A DNA stretch of 64,000 nucleotides from Pseudoalteromonas arctica A 37-1-2 (GTDB lineage: Bacteria; Pseudomonadota; Gammaproteobacteria; Enterobacterales; Alteromonadaceae): contig NZ_CP011025.1 in assembly GCF_000238395.3 (NCBI RefSeq), positions 248,001 through 312,000 of the forward strand, read 5' to 3'. Made by a program: the position numbers and the translations under genes. The notes under the pieces are model-generated. The model had not been told where the DNA came from. It worked only from the letters and a program-made list of their open reading frames with translations, and made no database searches. Shown piece by piece: positions 22,583 to 31,755 of this stretch; the first letter of the stretch is position 1; the number at the start of each line of letters is the position of its first letter.

Positions 22583-24007
22583 TTATAACTTAGAAATATC
22601 AAGCGCTTGCCAATGCGGAAAGTGCTTGCGTACTAAGCTGTTAAATTCAACTTCAAATTCGCTAAAGTTACTTTGCTGTGCTTGGCTTTGCAGTACTTGT
22701 TCAATCATGCCCGCAGCAACCGTTAGGTTTGATAAGCGATCGATTAGGATAAACGAGCCTGTTTCATGATTGCTGTGGTACTCGTCTGCCAAAATAGTTT
22801 CGGTTAGTTCAAGCGTTACAATCGCAATTTCGTTTAACTGCAGTGAGTCGCTAGTGCCGTGCTCAAGCGTGTTTACATCAATCGTGTAATCAATCTTTGT
22901 AACAATAGCTGAAGTGTTTTTGCTGCCTAGCTTTAGGTTATAGCTTTTACCTAATACTAATGGCGACTCATGCATCCACACAATTTTAGCTTGCAGCTGG
23001 TTAGTAACAACAGCCGTTGAATTTGCAGGTACTATTACGTCGCCTCGGCTAATATCAATTTCGTTATTTAGGGTAACGGTAATTGCTTGGCCTGCTTCTG
23101 CGCTATCTAGGTTGCCATCAAAGGTAACAATTTCTTTAATGCTTGATGTTTTACCCGATGGTAATACTTTTATAGCATCGCCTACGTGTATCTTGCCCGA
23201 TGTAAGTGTGCCCTGAAAACCACGGAAGTTTAAATTAGGACGCACTACATATTGCACCGGTAGGCGCGCTTCAAAGCCTGTATCTGTTTCGGCTGCTGGC
23301 GAATCTTCTAGTAATTCAAGTAGCGGTTTGTCGGTGTAATACGGTGTATGTGCAGAGCGCGTTACTACGTTGTCGCCTTTAAGCGCCGACATAGGCACAA
23401 ACTTAATGTTTGATACGTTAAGTTGCTCAGCAAATTTAAGGTAATCGGCCTTAATTTTTTCATACACAGTTTCGTCAAAATCAACGATATCCATTTTATT
23501 AACGGCAACAACAAACTGCTTAATGCCAAGCGAGTCACAAATAAAGCTGTGGCGCTTGGTTTGTACTTGCACGCCGTAACGCGCATCAACCAAAATAATG
23601 GCGACATCGCTTGTTGATGCACCCGTTACCATGTTGCGCGTGTATTGCTCGTGCCCAGGTGTGTCGGCAATAATAAATTTACGCTTAGCCGTTGAAAAGT
23701 AACGGTACGCTACGTCAATGGTAATGCCTTGCTCACGCTCAGCTTGTAGGCCATCAACTAATAATGCAAGGTCAAGATCTTCACCTGCGTTACCTACTTT
23801 TTCGTTATCTTTATGAAGGGCAGCTAGCTGATCTTCATAAATTTGGTGGCTGTCGTGCAGTAGGCGGCCAATCAATGTTGATTTACCGTCATCTACGCTG
23901 CCACACGTAAGCATACGCAATAAGCTTTTGTCTTGTTGGCGTGCTAGGTAGGCGTCTATGCCTATTTCTTTTACTTCGTTAAATGTATCGTTATTTTGGC
24001 TAGACAT
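22583..24007 (-). CDS. cysN: sulfate adenylyltransferase subunit 1 (GTPase)
   Basis: The GTPase subunit of ATP sulfurylase, coupling GTP hydrolysis to APS synthesis. The 474-residue protein has the G1 loop GSVDDGKSTL (about residues 37-46), G3 DTPGHEQYTRN and G4 NKMD, then EF-Tu-like domains 2 and 3. It ends without a fused CysC domain. Its ATG overlaps the cysD stop codon by one base. Confidence 0.96.
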   Translation of the reverse strand: MSSQNNDTFNEVKEIGIDAYLARQQDKSLLRMLTCGSVDDGKSTLIGRLLHDSHQIYEDQLAALHKDNEKVGNAGEDLDLALLVDGLQAEREQGITIDVAYRYFSTAKRKFIIADTPGHEQYTRNMVTGASTSDVAIILVDARYGVQVQTKRHSFICDSLGIKQFVVAVNKMDIVDFDETVYEKIKADYLKFAEQLNVSNIKFVPMSALKGDNVVTRSAHTPYYTDKPLLELLEDSPAAETDTGFEARLPVQYVVRPNLNFRGFQGTLTSGKIHVGDAIKVLPSGKTSSIKEIVTFDGNLDSAEAGQAITVTLNNEIDISRGDVIVPANSTAVVTNQLQAKIVWMHESPLVLGKSYNLKLGSKNTSAIVTKIDYTIDVNTLEHGTSDSLQLNEIAIVTLELTETILADEYHSNHETGSFILIDRLSNLTVAAGMIEQVLQSQAQQSNFSEFEVEFNSLVRKHFPHWQALDISKL

Positions 24008-24906
24008 TAAAAATACCCCTCACGTTTTTTCTTCTCCATTGAGCCTGCTGAATCATGGTCAATAACACGACCTTCACGTTCAGATGACGTAGATAGCAGC
24101 ATTTCTTCGATGATTTCGGTTAAAGTACTTGCTGTTGACTCAACTGCACCGGTAAGTGGGTAGCAGCCTAATGTACGAAAACGTACAGATTTCATTTGCG
24201 GTACTTCACCTTCATTAAGTGGCATACGCTCATCGTCAACCATAATTAGGGTGCCATCGCGATCAACAACAGGGCGCTCTTTTGCTAGGTAAAGCGGTAC
24301 CATGTCGATGTTTTCTTGGTAAATGTATTGCCAAATATCAAGCTCAGTCCAGTTAGACAACGGGAAAACACGAATGCTTTCGCCCGGATTAACTTGGCTG
24401 TTATAAGTGTTCCAAAGCTCAGGACGTTGGTTTTTAGGGTCCCAGCGATGGTGCTTGTCGCGGAACGAGTAAACACGTTCTTTTGCGCGTGACTTTTCTT
24501 CGTCGCGGCGTGCGCCACCAAATGCAGCATCAAAACCATATTTGTTAAGTGCTTGCTTTAAGCCTTGGGTTTTCATTATGTCGGTATGTTTACCCGAGCC
24601 ATGCGTAAACGGGCCTACACCCATTTCAATGCCTTCTGGATTTTTATGTACCAGTAGGTCAAAACCGTATTCTTTAGCTATGCGGTCGCGAAACTCAATC
24701 ATTTCACGAAACTTCCAATTGGTGTCTACGTGCAATAACGGAAACGGAATTTTTGCAGGGTAAAATGCTTTACGTGCTAAGTGCAAAAGTACCGACGAAT
24801 CTTTACCAATAGAGTAAAGCATTACTGGGTTCTCAAACTCAGCGGCGACTTCGCGCATGATTTTGATACTTTCAGCTTCAAGTTGCTGAAGGTGAGTTAA
24901 AGCCAT
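24007..24906 (-). CDS. cysD: sulfate adenylyltransferase subunit 2
   Basis: The catalytic ATP-pyrophosphatase subunit of ATP sulfurylase. The 299-residue protein has the PP-loop [18 protein letters not shown] (near residue 31), [12 protein letters not shown], and the [17 protein letters not shown] segment characteristic of CysD. It works as a complex with CysN, encoded next in the operon through a TAATG overlap. Confidence 0.97.
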   Translation of the reverse strand: MALTHLQQLEAESIKIMREVAAEFENPVMLYSIGKDSSVLLHLARKAFYPAKIPFPLLHVDTNWKFREMIEFRDRIAKEYGFDLLVHKNPEGIEMGVGPFTHGSGKHTDIMKTQGLKQALNKYGFDAAFGGARRDEEKSRAKERVYSFRDKHHRWDPKNQRPELWNTYNSQVNPGESIRVFPLSNWTELDIWQYIYQENIDMVPLYLAKERPVVDRDGTLIMVDDERMPLNEGEVPQMKSVRFRTLGCYPLTGAVESTASTLTEIIEEMLLSTSSEREGRVIDHDSAGSMEKKKREGYF

Positions 24907-24955
24907 TGTTAGTCGTCCTACTAAAATGATTAAAAGTTACAAATTTAAAATTCGG

Positions 24956-26383
24956 TTATGTATTTGATACATCTGTAAGCGGCTGTGCAAAGCTGCTTGT
25001 TTGTTCGTTTTTCCCAAACCACGCTAGTTGCGAGTGCAGGGCGGCTACTTCACCAATAATGAGTAACGCAGGCGATATAATGCTGTTGCGCTGGATTAAG
25101 TCAGCAAGTTCGCCTAATTGGCCTATTACTACACGCTGATTTTTGCGTGTACCGTTTTCGATAATAGCGACAGGGGTGTCTGCTTTGCGGCCATGTTTTA
25201 AAAGCTCGCTTTGTATGTGCGGCGATTTAATTACGCCCATGTAAATAGCAAGCGTTTGATTAGCTTTTGCCAGCGATTGCCAATCAAGTTCTTGACCGTC
25301 TTTTTTACAATGGCCAGTTACAAATTGAATGGCTTGTGCATGGTCACGATGCGTAAGCGGAATACCTGCATACGCACTACAGCCAGCAGCGGCTGTAATA
25401 CCCGGTACAATTTGATAATTTACGTTGTTAGCAGCCAGTACTTGTACTTCTTCGCCACCACGACCATAAATAAACGGATCGCCACCTTTAATGCGGCACA
25501 CTTTTTTGCCTTGTTTAGCAAGGTCGACCAGCATTTGGTTGGTGTCGTCTTGAACAACACTATGATCGCCCAAACGTTTGCCTACACAAATAAGGTCAGC
25601 ATCACGGCGCACTAATTCCATAATTTCGTCAGACACTAAAAAGTCGTATACAACCACATCGGCTTGTTGCATAAGTTGCAGTGCTTTAAGTGTTAAAAGC
25701 TCTGGATCGCCTGGGCCTGCACCTACTACATATACTTCGCCTTCAGGTTCTGCTTTAGCATCTAGCATTTGCTCTAATTGCTGCTGTGCGGCTTGAGTAT
25801 CACCGGTTTGCACTTTACTCACGACAGATGAGTCGAATACGCCTTCCCAAAATTGGCGGCGGTCTGAAAAATGTTTAAAGCGTTTTTTTACTTTGTCTCT
25901 AAAGCCACCGACAAGTGTTGCAAGTGGGCCAATATGATGCGGAATAAGGGTTTCGAGCTTTTCGCGTAAGCGACGTGCAAGTACCGGCGCTGTGCCTGCA
26001 CTTGATATAGCAATGGTGATTGGGTCGCGGTCAACAATGGATGGGAATATAAACGTACATTTAGGTTGGTCATCAACCACGTTTACAAACACATTGCGGG
26101 CATTGGCAAGTTCAAATACGTTGTTGTTTACTTCATCGCGGTCGGTTGCTGCAATAACAAGCATTTTGCCATCAAGGTGCGATTCATCAAAATAAGCATC
26201 AATAAGCGTTACTTCATTATTATGTGCATGCTCTTTTAGTTCGTCGCAAAACCAAGGTGCTACTAAAGTAACGCTTGCTCTCGCTTTTAAAAACGCGCGA
26301 CATTTGCGTAATGCGACCTCTCCACCGCCAACAACCAATACTGGTTTGTTGTCGAGTTTGGTAAAGATAGGTAAATACTGCAC
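24956..26383 (-). CDS. cysG: siroheme synthase (multifunctional CysG)
   Basis: Makes siroheme, the cofactor of sulfite reductase, from uroporphyrinogen III. The N-terminal NAD-binding dehydrogenase/ferrochelatase half (VVGGGEVALRKCRAFL, SSAGTAPVLARRLREK) is joined to a C-terminal SAM-dependent methyltransferase half (VGAGPGDPELLTLKALQ, then GRGGEE). I prefer the GTG at 26381-26383 (product VQYLPIF, matching the usual N-terminus), with AGGGG 10 bases upstream. An ATG at 26410 would add nine unusual residues. It is the first gene of the minus-strand sulfur operon. Confidence 0.93.
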   Translation of the reverse strand: MQYLPIFTKLDNKPVLVVGGGEVALRKCRAFLKARASVTLVAPWFCDELKEHAHNNEVTLIDAYFDESHLDGKMLVIAATDRDEVNNNVFELANARNVFVNVVDDQPKCTFIFPSIVDRDPITIAISSAGTAPVLARRLREKLETLIPHHIGPLATLVGGFRDKVKKRFKHFSDRRQFWEGVFDSSVVSKVQTGDTQAAQQQLEQMLDAKAEPEGEVYVVGAGPGDPELLTLKALQLMQQADVVVYDFLVSDEIMELVRRDADLICVGKRLGDHSVVQDDTNQMLVDLAKQGKKVCRIKGGDPFIYGRGGEEVQVLAANNVNYQIVPGITAAAGCSAYAGIPLTHRDHAQAIQFVTGHCKKDGQELDWQSLAKANQTLAIYMGVIKSPHIQSELLKHGRKADTPVAIIENGTRKNQRVVIGQLGELADLIQRNSIISPALLIIGEVAALHSQLAWFGKNEQTSSFAQPLTDVSNT

Positions 26384-26410
26384 GTTAATAAGACCCCTAA
26401 ACAAATTCAA

Positions 26411-26650
26411 ATATAAGAAAACGCTTTATTCTGATATGCAGAATATAGCGGCTATCAATAAGTAAAAAATAATTAAAACCAAGTTGATATAACCAAAAGT
26501 TATAATAGGTGGGCTTTTTAGGCCTAAGAGTTAGTTAACAAGGGATTGCGCCGAGTTACAAGTAAAATAAACAGCTTATAGTGTTTGGTTATGAGCTATA
26601 GCGAGTTTGGTTTAATTTGTTAATATGGAGGCATATCAAATTTTGTACTT
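26411..26650. promoter_or_regulatory. upstream region of the cys operon
   Basis: Gene-free AT-rich sequence between divergent cysG and deoC. The promoter of the minus-strand sulfur operon must lie here, probably under CysB control by analogy with other gammaproteobacteria, but I cannot point to a convincing site. The rest of this gap (from 26651) is a MITE-like element. Confidence 0.4.
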
Positions 26651-26812
26651 ATACCAATTGCATTAAATTAGTGATCTATTATAGCGACGAAAAAATAGCT
26701 CAATAACAAGGCTAAAATTATGATACATAGTTGTTCTATATAAATAATTTTTACCGTAGTTAGTGAGTTATTTAATACGCTAAAATGATCATATTTTTAA
26801 TAAAATTGGTAT
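26651..26812. mobile_element. MITE-like element with terminal inverted repeats
   Basis: A 162-base AT-rich non-coding segment. Its left end ATACCAATTGCATTAAATTA and the reverse complement of its right end ATACCAATTTTATTAAAAAT align over about 28 bases with few differences, continuing through TGATC on both sides. There is no ORF inside. Ends of the ATACCAATT type are, as far as I recall, common in Alteromonadales intergenic regions. The right end stops 21 bases before the deoC start, so the element may supply the deoC promoter. Confidence 0.65.
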
Positions 26813-26833
26813 TACATAAGCAACGGAGCTCTA

Positions 26834-27577
26834 ATGACACAACACCAAAAAGATGCCGCATTAGCAGTCGCACTGATGGATTTAACAAGTTTAAACACTA
26901 GCGATACCACCAAAAGCATTCAAGCGCTTGTTAATAGTATAAACCCGACGCTGGGCACGCCTGCCGCAGTATGTGTTTATAGCGACTTTGTTGATGATGC
27001 AAAAATAGCACTCGCAGCACGTGAGCTTAACCACGTAAAAGTTGCAACGGTCACTAACTTTCCAACAGGTGATGCGCCACTGAGTGATGTAATTAACGAA
27101 ACACTTATTGCAATAGAGCGCGGCGCTGACGAAATTGACCTTGTTATCCCTTATAAAAAACTCATAGCGGGCGATGTTCAAACAGTACTTAGCTATGTAA
27201 GCGAAAGTAAAAAAGCATGTGGGTCGCGCGTGCAACTAAAAGTAATAATAGAAAGCGGTGAGCTAAAAACCGAAGCGCTAATAACGCAGGCTACTCAATT
27301 GGCAATTGAAGGTGGTGCCGATTTTGTAAAAACCAGTACGGGTAAAGTGGCCATTAATGCAACCCTTGAATCAACAAAAATTATGCTAACAGCCATTAAA
27401 AAATCAAATAAACGTGTGGGCTTTAAAGCTGCCGGTGGTGTTAAAACTGTTGCCGATGCCAGTGATTATTTAGCGCTAGCACGCGCAATAATGGGTGATG
27501 ATTATTTGCAAGCAAATACATTTAGGTTTGGTGCTTCAAGCTTACTGAATGATGTTTATAAAACCTTAGAAAAATAA
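26834..27577 (+). CDS. deoC: deoxyribose-phosphate aldolase
   Basis: Splits 2-deoxyribose-5-phosphate into glyceraldehyde-3-phosphate and acetaldehyde in deoxynucleoside salvage. The 247-residue TIM-barrel protein has the Schiff-base lysine in DFVKTSTGK (K166), an Asp in EIDLVIPY (D101) and the phosphate-binding GFKAAGGVK. It is the long enterobacterial type. No other deo genes are adjacent. Its upstream region is a MITE-like element, an odd context for this gene. Confidence 0.95.
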   Translation: MTQHQKDAALAVALMDLTSLNTSDTTKSIQALVNSINPTLGTPAAVCVYSDFVDDAKIALAARELNHVKVATVTNFPTGDAPLSDVINETLIAIERGADEIDLVIPYKKLIAGDVQTVLSYVSESKKACGSRVQLKVIIESGELKTEALITQATQLAIEGGADFVKTSTGKVAINATLESTKIMLTAIKKSNKRVGFKAAGGVKTVADASDYLALARAIMGDDYLQANTFRFGASSLLNDVYKTLEK

Positions 27578-27682
27578 CCAATATTTTAGGATTGCACATT
27601 TATATAACCGATTAAATTATTAGCAGTTTAAACAATAATGTAATTAATTAATTAGATTTTCCAATGTGGGTATCTTTTAGGC

Positions 27683-27710
27683 TTGTGTTAATGAACTGCG
27701 TAAGTATAAT
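27683..27710 (+). promoter_or_regulatory. sigma-70 promoter for tRNA-Trp and probably secE-nusG
   Basis: TTGTGT (27683-27688), a 16-base spacer and a perfect TATAAT (27705-27710), 15 bases before the mature tRNA 5' end. Confidence 0.7.
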
Positions 27711-27725
27711 AGGCATCCACTTTGC

Positions 27726-27802
27726 AGGGGCGTAGTTCCAATTGGTAGAACAGCGGTCTCCAAAACCGATGGTTGGGAGTTCGAATCTCTCCGCCCCTGC
27801 CA
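27726..27802 (+). tRNA. tRNA-Trp (anticodon CCA)
   Basis: A full cloverleaf of 77 bases. The acceptor AGGGGCG pairs with CGCCCCT, discriminator G and encoded CCA follow. The anticodon loop CTCCAAA has CCA at 27760-27762, and the T loop is TTCGAAT. The D-loop is one base longer than in the E. coli gene, and the top pair of the anticodon stem is a G-A mismatch. It lies upstream of secE, its usual gammaproteobacterial position, but without tufB before it. Confidence 0.96.
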
Positions 27803-27934
27803 GTCTTACTTGTTATTTGAGTAGTCTGAGATTAAAAACCGGTTTAAATTAAGTCTGTTTTTAAGTTTAGATTTTAATGGATTAACCCTGCCGTAGTGTA
27901 GGGTTGTTGTGTCTGTAGTTAAGGTAATAATATT

Positions 27935-28312
27935 ATGAGCACGAATGTAGAAACACCATCAAGTGCGATGGAGTCAGTAAAGTGGTTAGTAGCAATCGCG
28001 CTACTTGCAGGCGCAGTTGTTGGTAATCACATGTATGCAGATCAATCTGTACTACTACGTGCTATCGGCGTTGTTGTTGCAATAGCGGCCGGATTAGCAA
28101 TTGCCTCGCAAACATTTAAGGGACGTAACTTTCTTGCTTTCGCTAAAGAAGCTCGAATTGAAGTACGCAAAGTTATTTGGCCAACGCGCCAAGAAACTAC
28201 CCACACGACATTAATTGTAATGGTTGCAACAGTGATTATGGCACTTATCCTTTGGGGATTAGATGGCATTTTATTCCGCGCTGTAGGCTTTTTAACTGGA
28301 TTGGAGATCTGA
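27935..28312 (+). CDS. secE: preprotein translocase subunit SecE
   Basis: A small membrane subunit of the SecYEG translocon that clamps SecY. The 125-residue product is the three-helix enterobacterial type: hydrophobic segments near residues 17-35, 41-60 and 92-115, with the conserved amphipathic [17 protein letters not shown] before the last. nusG follows 4 bases later. The tRNA-secE-nusG-rplK order is the classic one. Confidence 0.96.
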   Translation: MSTNVETPSSAMESVKWLVAIALLAGAVVGNHMYADQSVLLRAIGVVVAIAAGLAIASQTFKGRNFLAFAKEARIEVRKVIWPTRQETTHTTLIVMVATVIMALILWGLDGILFRAVGFLTGLEI

Positions 28313-28316
28313 TCCC

Positions 28317-28880
28317 ATGTCGGATGAGAACGAGAACAAAGAAATTAAGTTACGTTGGTATGTAGTACAAGCCTTTTCTGGTTACGAAAAGCGTGTAGCT
28401 CAAACGTTAACTGAACATATTAAAATCGAAGGTCTTGAATCGAGCTTTGGTGAGATACTAGTACCAACTGAAGAAGTTGTTGAGATGCGCGCTGGCCAAA
28501 AGCGTAAATCTGAGCGTAAATTCTTTCCAGGTTATGTATTAGTACAAATGGATATGAATGACGCAAGCTGGCACTTAGTGAACAGCACTGAACGTGTAAT
28601 GGGCTTTATTGGTGGAACGTCTGATCGTCCTGCTCCAATAACTCCTAAAGAAGCAGAACGCATTCTTAATCGCCTTCAAGAAAATGCTGAAGCACCTAAA
28701 CCTGCTACATTATTTGAACCAGGTGAAGTTGTTCGCGTTACAGACGGACCATTTGCAGATTTCAGTGGTGTAGTTGAAGAAGTTGACTACGAAAAGAGCC
28801 GCGTAAAAGTATCTGTACTTATTTTTGGTCGTTCTACGCCAGTTGAGCTTGAATTCGGTCAAGTTGAGCAAGATAAGTAA
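28317..28880 (+). CDS. nusG: transcription termination/antitermination factor NusG
   Basis: Binds the RNA polymerase clamp, links it to the ribosome or Rho, and promotes elongation. The 187-residue protein has the NGN domain ([30 protein letters not shown]) and a C-terminal KOW domain ([21 protein letters not shown]). It lies directly after secE and ends in a strong terminator. Confidence 0.97.
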   Translation: MSDENENKEIKLRWYVVQAFSGYEKRVAQTLTEHIKIEGLESSFGEILVPTEEVVEMRAGQKRKSERKFFPGYVLVQMDMNDASWHLVNSTERVMGFIGGTSDRPAPITPKEAERILNRLQENAEAPKPATLFEPGEVVRVTDGPFADFSGVVEEVDYEKSRVKVSVLIFGRSTPVELEFGQVEQDK

Positions 28881-28931
28881 TTGATTAAAAAAGCTTCGCT
28901 AATTTTTATTTAAATTTTGGCATGAAGCTTG

Positions 28932-28970
28932 AAAAAGGCCGCTGATTAACTTATAATCAGCGGCCTTTTT
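28932..28970 (+). terminator. Rho-independent terminator after nusG
   Basis: A 16-base-pair perfect stem AAAAAGGCCGCTGATT / AATCAGCGGCCTTTTT with a 7-base loop, separating secE-nusG from rplK-rplA. It is symmetrical, with A and T runs on both sides. Confidence 0.92.
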
Positions 28971-29093
28971 GTATTAAGGTAAAATTTATTTTTACTGTGC
29001 AAAAAGTACGAAACCAATTTTTAAACTGGGAAGCCGTTAGAGTACGCGTCCTCGCGCGCACAAGGCTGAGACCCACCAAATGAGGTATTTATA

Positions 29094-29522
29094 ATGGCTA
29101 AAAAAGTTGAAGCTCTAATCAAGCTACAAGTTGCCGCTGGTATGGCTAATCCTAGTCCTCCAGTAGGTCCTGCACTAGGTCAACACGGTGTAAACATCAT
29201 GGAATTCTGTAAAGCGTTTAACGCACGTACAGAGTCTATCGAAAAAGGCGCTCCAGTTCCTGTAGTGATCTCTGTTTACGGTGACCGTTCATTTACGTTC
29301 GACATGAAAACGCCACCTGCTGCTTACTTACTTAAGAAAGCTGCTGGTATCAAGTCAGGCTCAGGCCGTCCTAACACTGATAAAGTAGGCACAGTAACTC
29401 GTGCTCAACTTGAAGAAATTGTTGAGACAAAACGAACTGACCTTACAGCTGCCGATATGGACGCAGCGGTTCGCACTATCGCAGGTTCTGCGCGTGCGAT
29501 GGGCTTGAACGTAGAGGACTAA
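29094..29522 (+). CDS. rplK: 50S ribosomal protein L11
   Basis: Part of the GTPase-associated centre on 23S rRNA, where EF-G and the stringent factor act. The 142-residue protein has the N-terminal [20 protein letters not shown] segment bound by thiostrepton-type drugs, and the C-terminal rRNA-binding GSARAMGL. rplA follows 3 bases later. Highly biased codon use fits strong expression. Confidence 0.98.
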   Translation: MAKKVEALIKLQVAAGMANPSPPVGPALGQHGVNIMEFCKAFNARTESIEKGAPVPVVISVYGDRSFTFDMKTPPAAYLLKKAAGIKSGSGRPNTDKVGTVTRAQLEEIVETKRTDLTAADMDAAVRTIAGSARAMGLNVED

Positions 29523-29525
29523 GAA

Positions 29526-30230
29526 ATGGCTAAATTAACTAAACGTATGCGTACTATCCGCGAAAAAGTGGAAGTAACAAAAGATTACGAAATCAATGAA
29601 GCAGTTGCTCTTTTAAAAGAGTTAGCGACAGCTAAATTCGTAGAAAGTGTTGACGTTGCCGTTAACCTTGGTATCGATGCTCGTAAATCTGATCAAAACG
29701 TTCGTGGTGCTACTGTACTACCTAACGGTACTGGTCGTGACGTTCGTGTTGCTGTATTCACACAAGGCGCTAATGCAGAAGCTGCAAAAGAAGCCGGTGC
29801 TGAATTAGTAGGCATGGAAGATCTTGCTGAACTAGTTAAAAAAGGCGAGATGAACTTTGACGTTGTTGTTGCATCACCAGACGCTATGCGTGTTGTTGGT
29901 CAACTAGGTCAAATCTTAGGCCCACGTGGTCTAATGCCAAACCCTAAAACTGGTACTGTAACGCCTAACGTTGCAGAAGCAGTTAAAAATGCTAAAGCAG
30001 GTCAAGTACGTTACCGTAATGACAAAAATGGCATCATCCATACTACTATTGGTAAGGTTGATTTCACTGCAGAGCAATTACAACAAAACCTTGAGTCTCT
30101 AATTGTTGCGCTTAAGAAGGCTAAACCTTCTCAAGCTAAAGGTGTTTACTTGAAGAAAGTAACTATCTCTACAACAATGGGCGCAGGCGTTTCTGTTGAC
30201 CAAAACACTTTAAGCACAACTGTAGCTTAA
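29526..30230 (+). CDS. rplA: 50S ribosomal protein L1
   Basis: Forms the L1 stalk that guides deacylated tRNA out of the E site; in E. coli it also represses its own rplKA mRNA. The 234-residue protein has the signature [15 protein letters not shown] (about residues 138-152). It lies directly after rplK. Its stop codon falls just before the promoter of rplJL. Confidence 0.98.
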   Translation: MAKLTKRMRTIREKVEVTKDYEINEAVALLKELATAKFVESVDVAVNLGIDARKSDQNVRGATVLPNGTGRDVRVAVFTQGANAEAAKEAGAELVGMEDLAELVKKGEMNFDVVVASPDAMRVVGQLGQILGPRGLMPNPKTGTVTPNVAEAVKNAKAGQVRYRNDKNGIIHTTIGKVDFTAEQLQQNLESLIVALKKAKPSQAKGVYLKKVTISTTMGAGVSVDQNTLSTTVA

Positions 30231-30234
30231 AGTG

Positions 30235-30263
30235 TTTACATGGCGTGAAATTTGTACTATAAT
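30235..30263 (+). promoter_or_regulatory. strong sigma-70 promoter for rplJL
   Basis: TTTACA (30235-30240), exactly 17 bases, then perfect TATAAT (30258-30263). It starts 5 bases after the rplA stop codon, the position of the E. coli P-L10 promoter. It overlaps a hairpin at 30241-30274. Confidence 0.85.
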
Positions 30264-30279
30264 TTCGCGCCATTTTGTT
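30241..30279 (+). terminator. hairpin/terminator after rplA overlapping the rplJ promoter
   Basis: TGGCGTGAAATT (30241-30252) pairs with AATTTCGCGCCA (one mismatch), followed by TTTTGTTG. The left arm and loop hold the spacer and -10 of the rplJL promoter, so one stretch serves both to end rplKA and to start rplJL. Confidence 0.65.
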
Positions 30280-30299
30280 GATTAATTTATTAATTGGCA

Positions 30300-30546
30300 A
30301 AGTAAAGAATTCGGGTTGAAGTCCATAATTTCGTTAAGCCTTCGGGGTTAACGATAAATTGGGCTTCCGTCCAAGACCGTAGGTGGCTTCGGCCTTAATA
30401 TTCACCTACGTAGACGGTGTAGACCCCAGATAGATTTTTCCTAATCCTTCTGGCTCTCGCCGTAAAAAGCATCTCTACCTTGTTTGGTAGGGAAGAGTAG
30501 AACAGGGGAATCCGATAATCGGTATCCCCATTAAACCAGGAGTAAC
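30300..30546 (+). ncRNA. L10-type ribosomal protein leader
   Basis: A 250-base untranslated leader with several hairpins: CGTTAAGCC-TTCG-GGGTTAACG near 30342-30353, CGTAGGTG / CACCTACG around 30380-30412, CTACC / GGTAG near 30475-30489, and GGGGAATCCGA / TCGGTATCCCC near 30504-30530. Its place before rplJ is that of the L10 leader, which the L10-L12 complex binds to repress translation in E. coli. I infer the same control here; fold and protein binding are not shown. Confidence 0.75.
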
Positions 30547-30550
30547 ACCC

Positions 30551-31045
30551 ATGGCTTTAAATCTTCAAGGCAAAAAAGCAATAGTTGCTGAAGTCAACGA
30601 AGCAGCCAATGGTGCTCTATCTGCAGTTGTTGCAGATTCTCGTGGTGTAACAGTTGGCGCAATCACTGCCCTTCGTAAAGAAGCTCGTGCAAATGGTGTT
30701 TGGATGAAAGTTGTCCGTAACACTTTAGCAAAACGTGCTCTTGAAGGAACAGATTTTGAGTGTCTTTCTGATTCATTTGTTGGTCCAAGCTTAATCGCTT
30801 TCTCATCAGAGCACCCAGGTGCTGCTGCGCGTATCTTTTCAGATTTCGCGAAAAAGAATGAGAAATTCGAGCTTAAAACGGCCGCTTTTGAAGGAAATGT
30901 TGTTGATGCAGCAATGCTTGCTACATTACCTACATACGACGAAGCTGTTGCACGCTTAATGAGTGCTATGAAAGAAGCGTCTGCTGGCAAATTGTGTAAA
31001 ACAATTGAAGCAGTACGTGTACAGAAAGAAGAGCAAGCTGCTTAA
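30551..31045 (+). CDS. rplJ: 50S ribosomal protein L10
   Basis: Base of the L7/L12 stalk, anchoring L12 dimers to 23S rRNA and acting as repressor of its own mRNA with L12. The 164-residue protein (E. coli 165) has the N-terminal [20 protein letters not shown] and the C-terminal helix that binds L12. A strong AGGAG precedes the ATG. rplL follows after 76 bases. Confidence 0.97.
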   Translation: MALNLQGKKAIVAEVNEAANGALSAVVADSRGVTVGAITALRKEARANGVWMKVVRNTLAKRALEGTDFECLSDSFVGPSLIAFSSEHPGAAARIFSDFAKKNEKFELKTAAFEGNVVDAAMLATLPTYDEAVARLMSAMKEASAGKLCKTIEAVRVQKEEQAA

Positions 31046-31121
31046 TTTTAAGCTATTTAATCTCACTTTCGGTGTAAAATTTATTTGGACGTAATGTCCG
31101 TTAATTATTAGGAAATTTGTA

Positions 31122-31484
31122 ATGTCTGTATCTAAAGACCAAATCCTTGACGCAATTGCTGAAATGTCAGTAATGGACGTTGTTGCTCTTATCGAAGCAA
31201 TGGAAGAAAAATTCGGCGTAACTGCTGCAGCTGCAATGGTAGCTGGTCCAGCTGCTGAAGCTGCTGAAGAGAAAACAGAATTTGACGTAATCCTTACTGG
31301 CGCTGGCGCTAACAAGGTTTCTGCAATCAAAGCTGTTCGTAGCGCAACTGGCCTTGGCCTTAAAGAAGCGAAAGCTCTTGTTGAAGCTGCTCCTACACCT
31401 GTTAAAGAAGGTGTATCTAAAGAAGAAGCTGAAGCACTTGCAAAAGATCTTACTGAAGCTGGTGCTGAAGTTGAGGTTAAGTAA
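31122..31484 (+). CDS. rplL: 50S ribosomal protein L7/L12
   Basis: The multi-copy acidic stalk protein that recruits translation factors. The 120-residue product has the N-terminal dimer domain, an Ala/Glu-rich hinge ([18 protein letters not shown], about 35-52) and the C-terminal factor-binding domain with [17 protein letters not shown]. It ends 40 bases before an attenuator-type hairpin ahead of rpoB. Confidence 0.98.
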   Translation: MSVSKDQILDAIAEMSVMDVVALIEAMEEKFGVTAAAAMVAGPAAEAAEEKTEFDVILTGAGANKVSAIKAVRSATGLGLKEAKALVEAAPTPVKEGVSKEEAEALAKDLTEAGAEVEVK

Positions 31485-31524
31485 TTTAGCTTTTGCTAAG
31501 TTCGCTGCCTGAGAAATCAGGCAA

Positions 31525-31556
31525 GGGCTGGTGATTATTTAATCACCGGCCTTTTT
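31525..31556 (+). terminator. attenuator-type terminator between rplL and rpoB
   Basis: GGCTGGTGATT / AATCACCGGCC with one wobble, followed by TTTTTG. In E. coli a partial terminator at this position lowers rpoBC expression relative to rplJL; the same is likely here. Confidence 0.8.
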
Positions 31557-31755
31557 GCGCTATAGAGTGATGCACTCTTTTAGCTCAAATAAAATCTGAT
31601 TTTTTCTTTACTTTCAACGCTTTATAGTTTGCTAGTGTTAAAGTGGGATCTAATTAGAACAACAGTTAAATGTTGTAAAATCTTGGCATAGCTGCCAGTT
31701 AAGTCTGTTCTTACAAGAACAGGTCGGGTCAAAGATCAGCAAGCTGAGGAACCCC
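31557..31755 (+). promoter_or_regulatory. rpoB leader region
   Basis: The stretch between the attenuator and rpoB. It holds a perfect small hairpin CTGTTCTT-AC-AAGAACAG at about 31705-31722, a candidate RNA processing site. I see no consensus promoter, so rpoBC is probably read through from rplJL. Confidence 0.45.

Noticed and set aside
27726..27802. tRNA-Trp as the island attachment site
   Set aside because: No repeat of its 3' end was found near the island, which lies 17 kb away at yicC.
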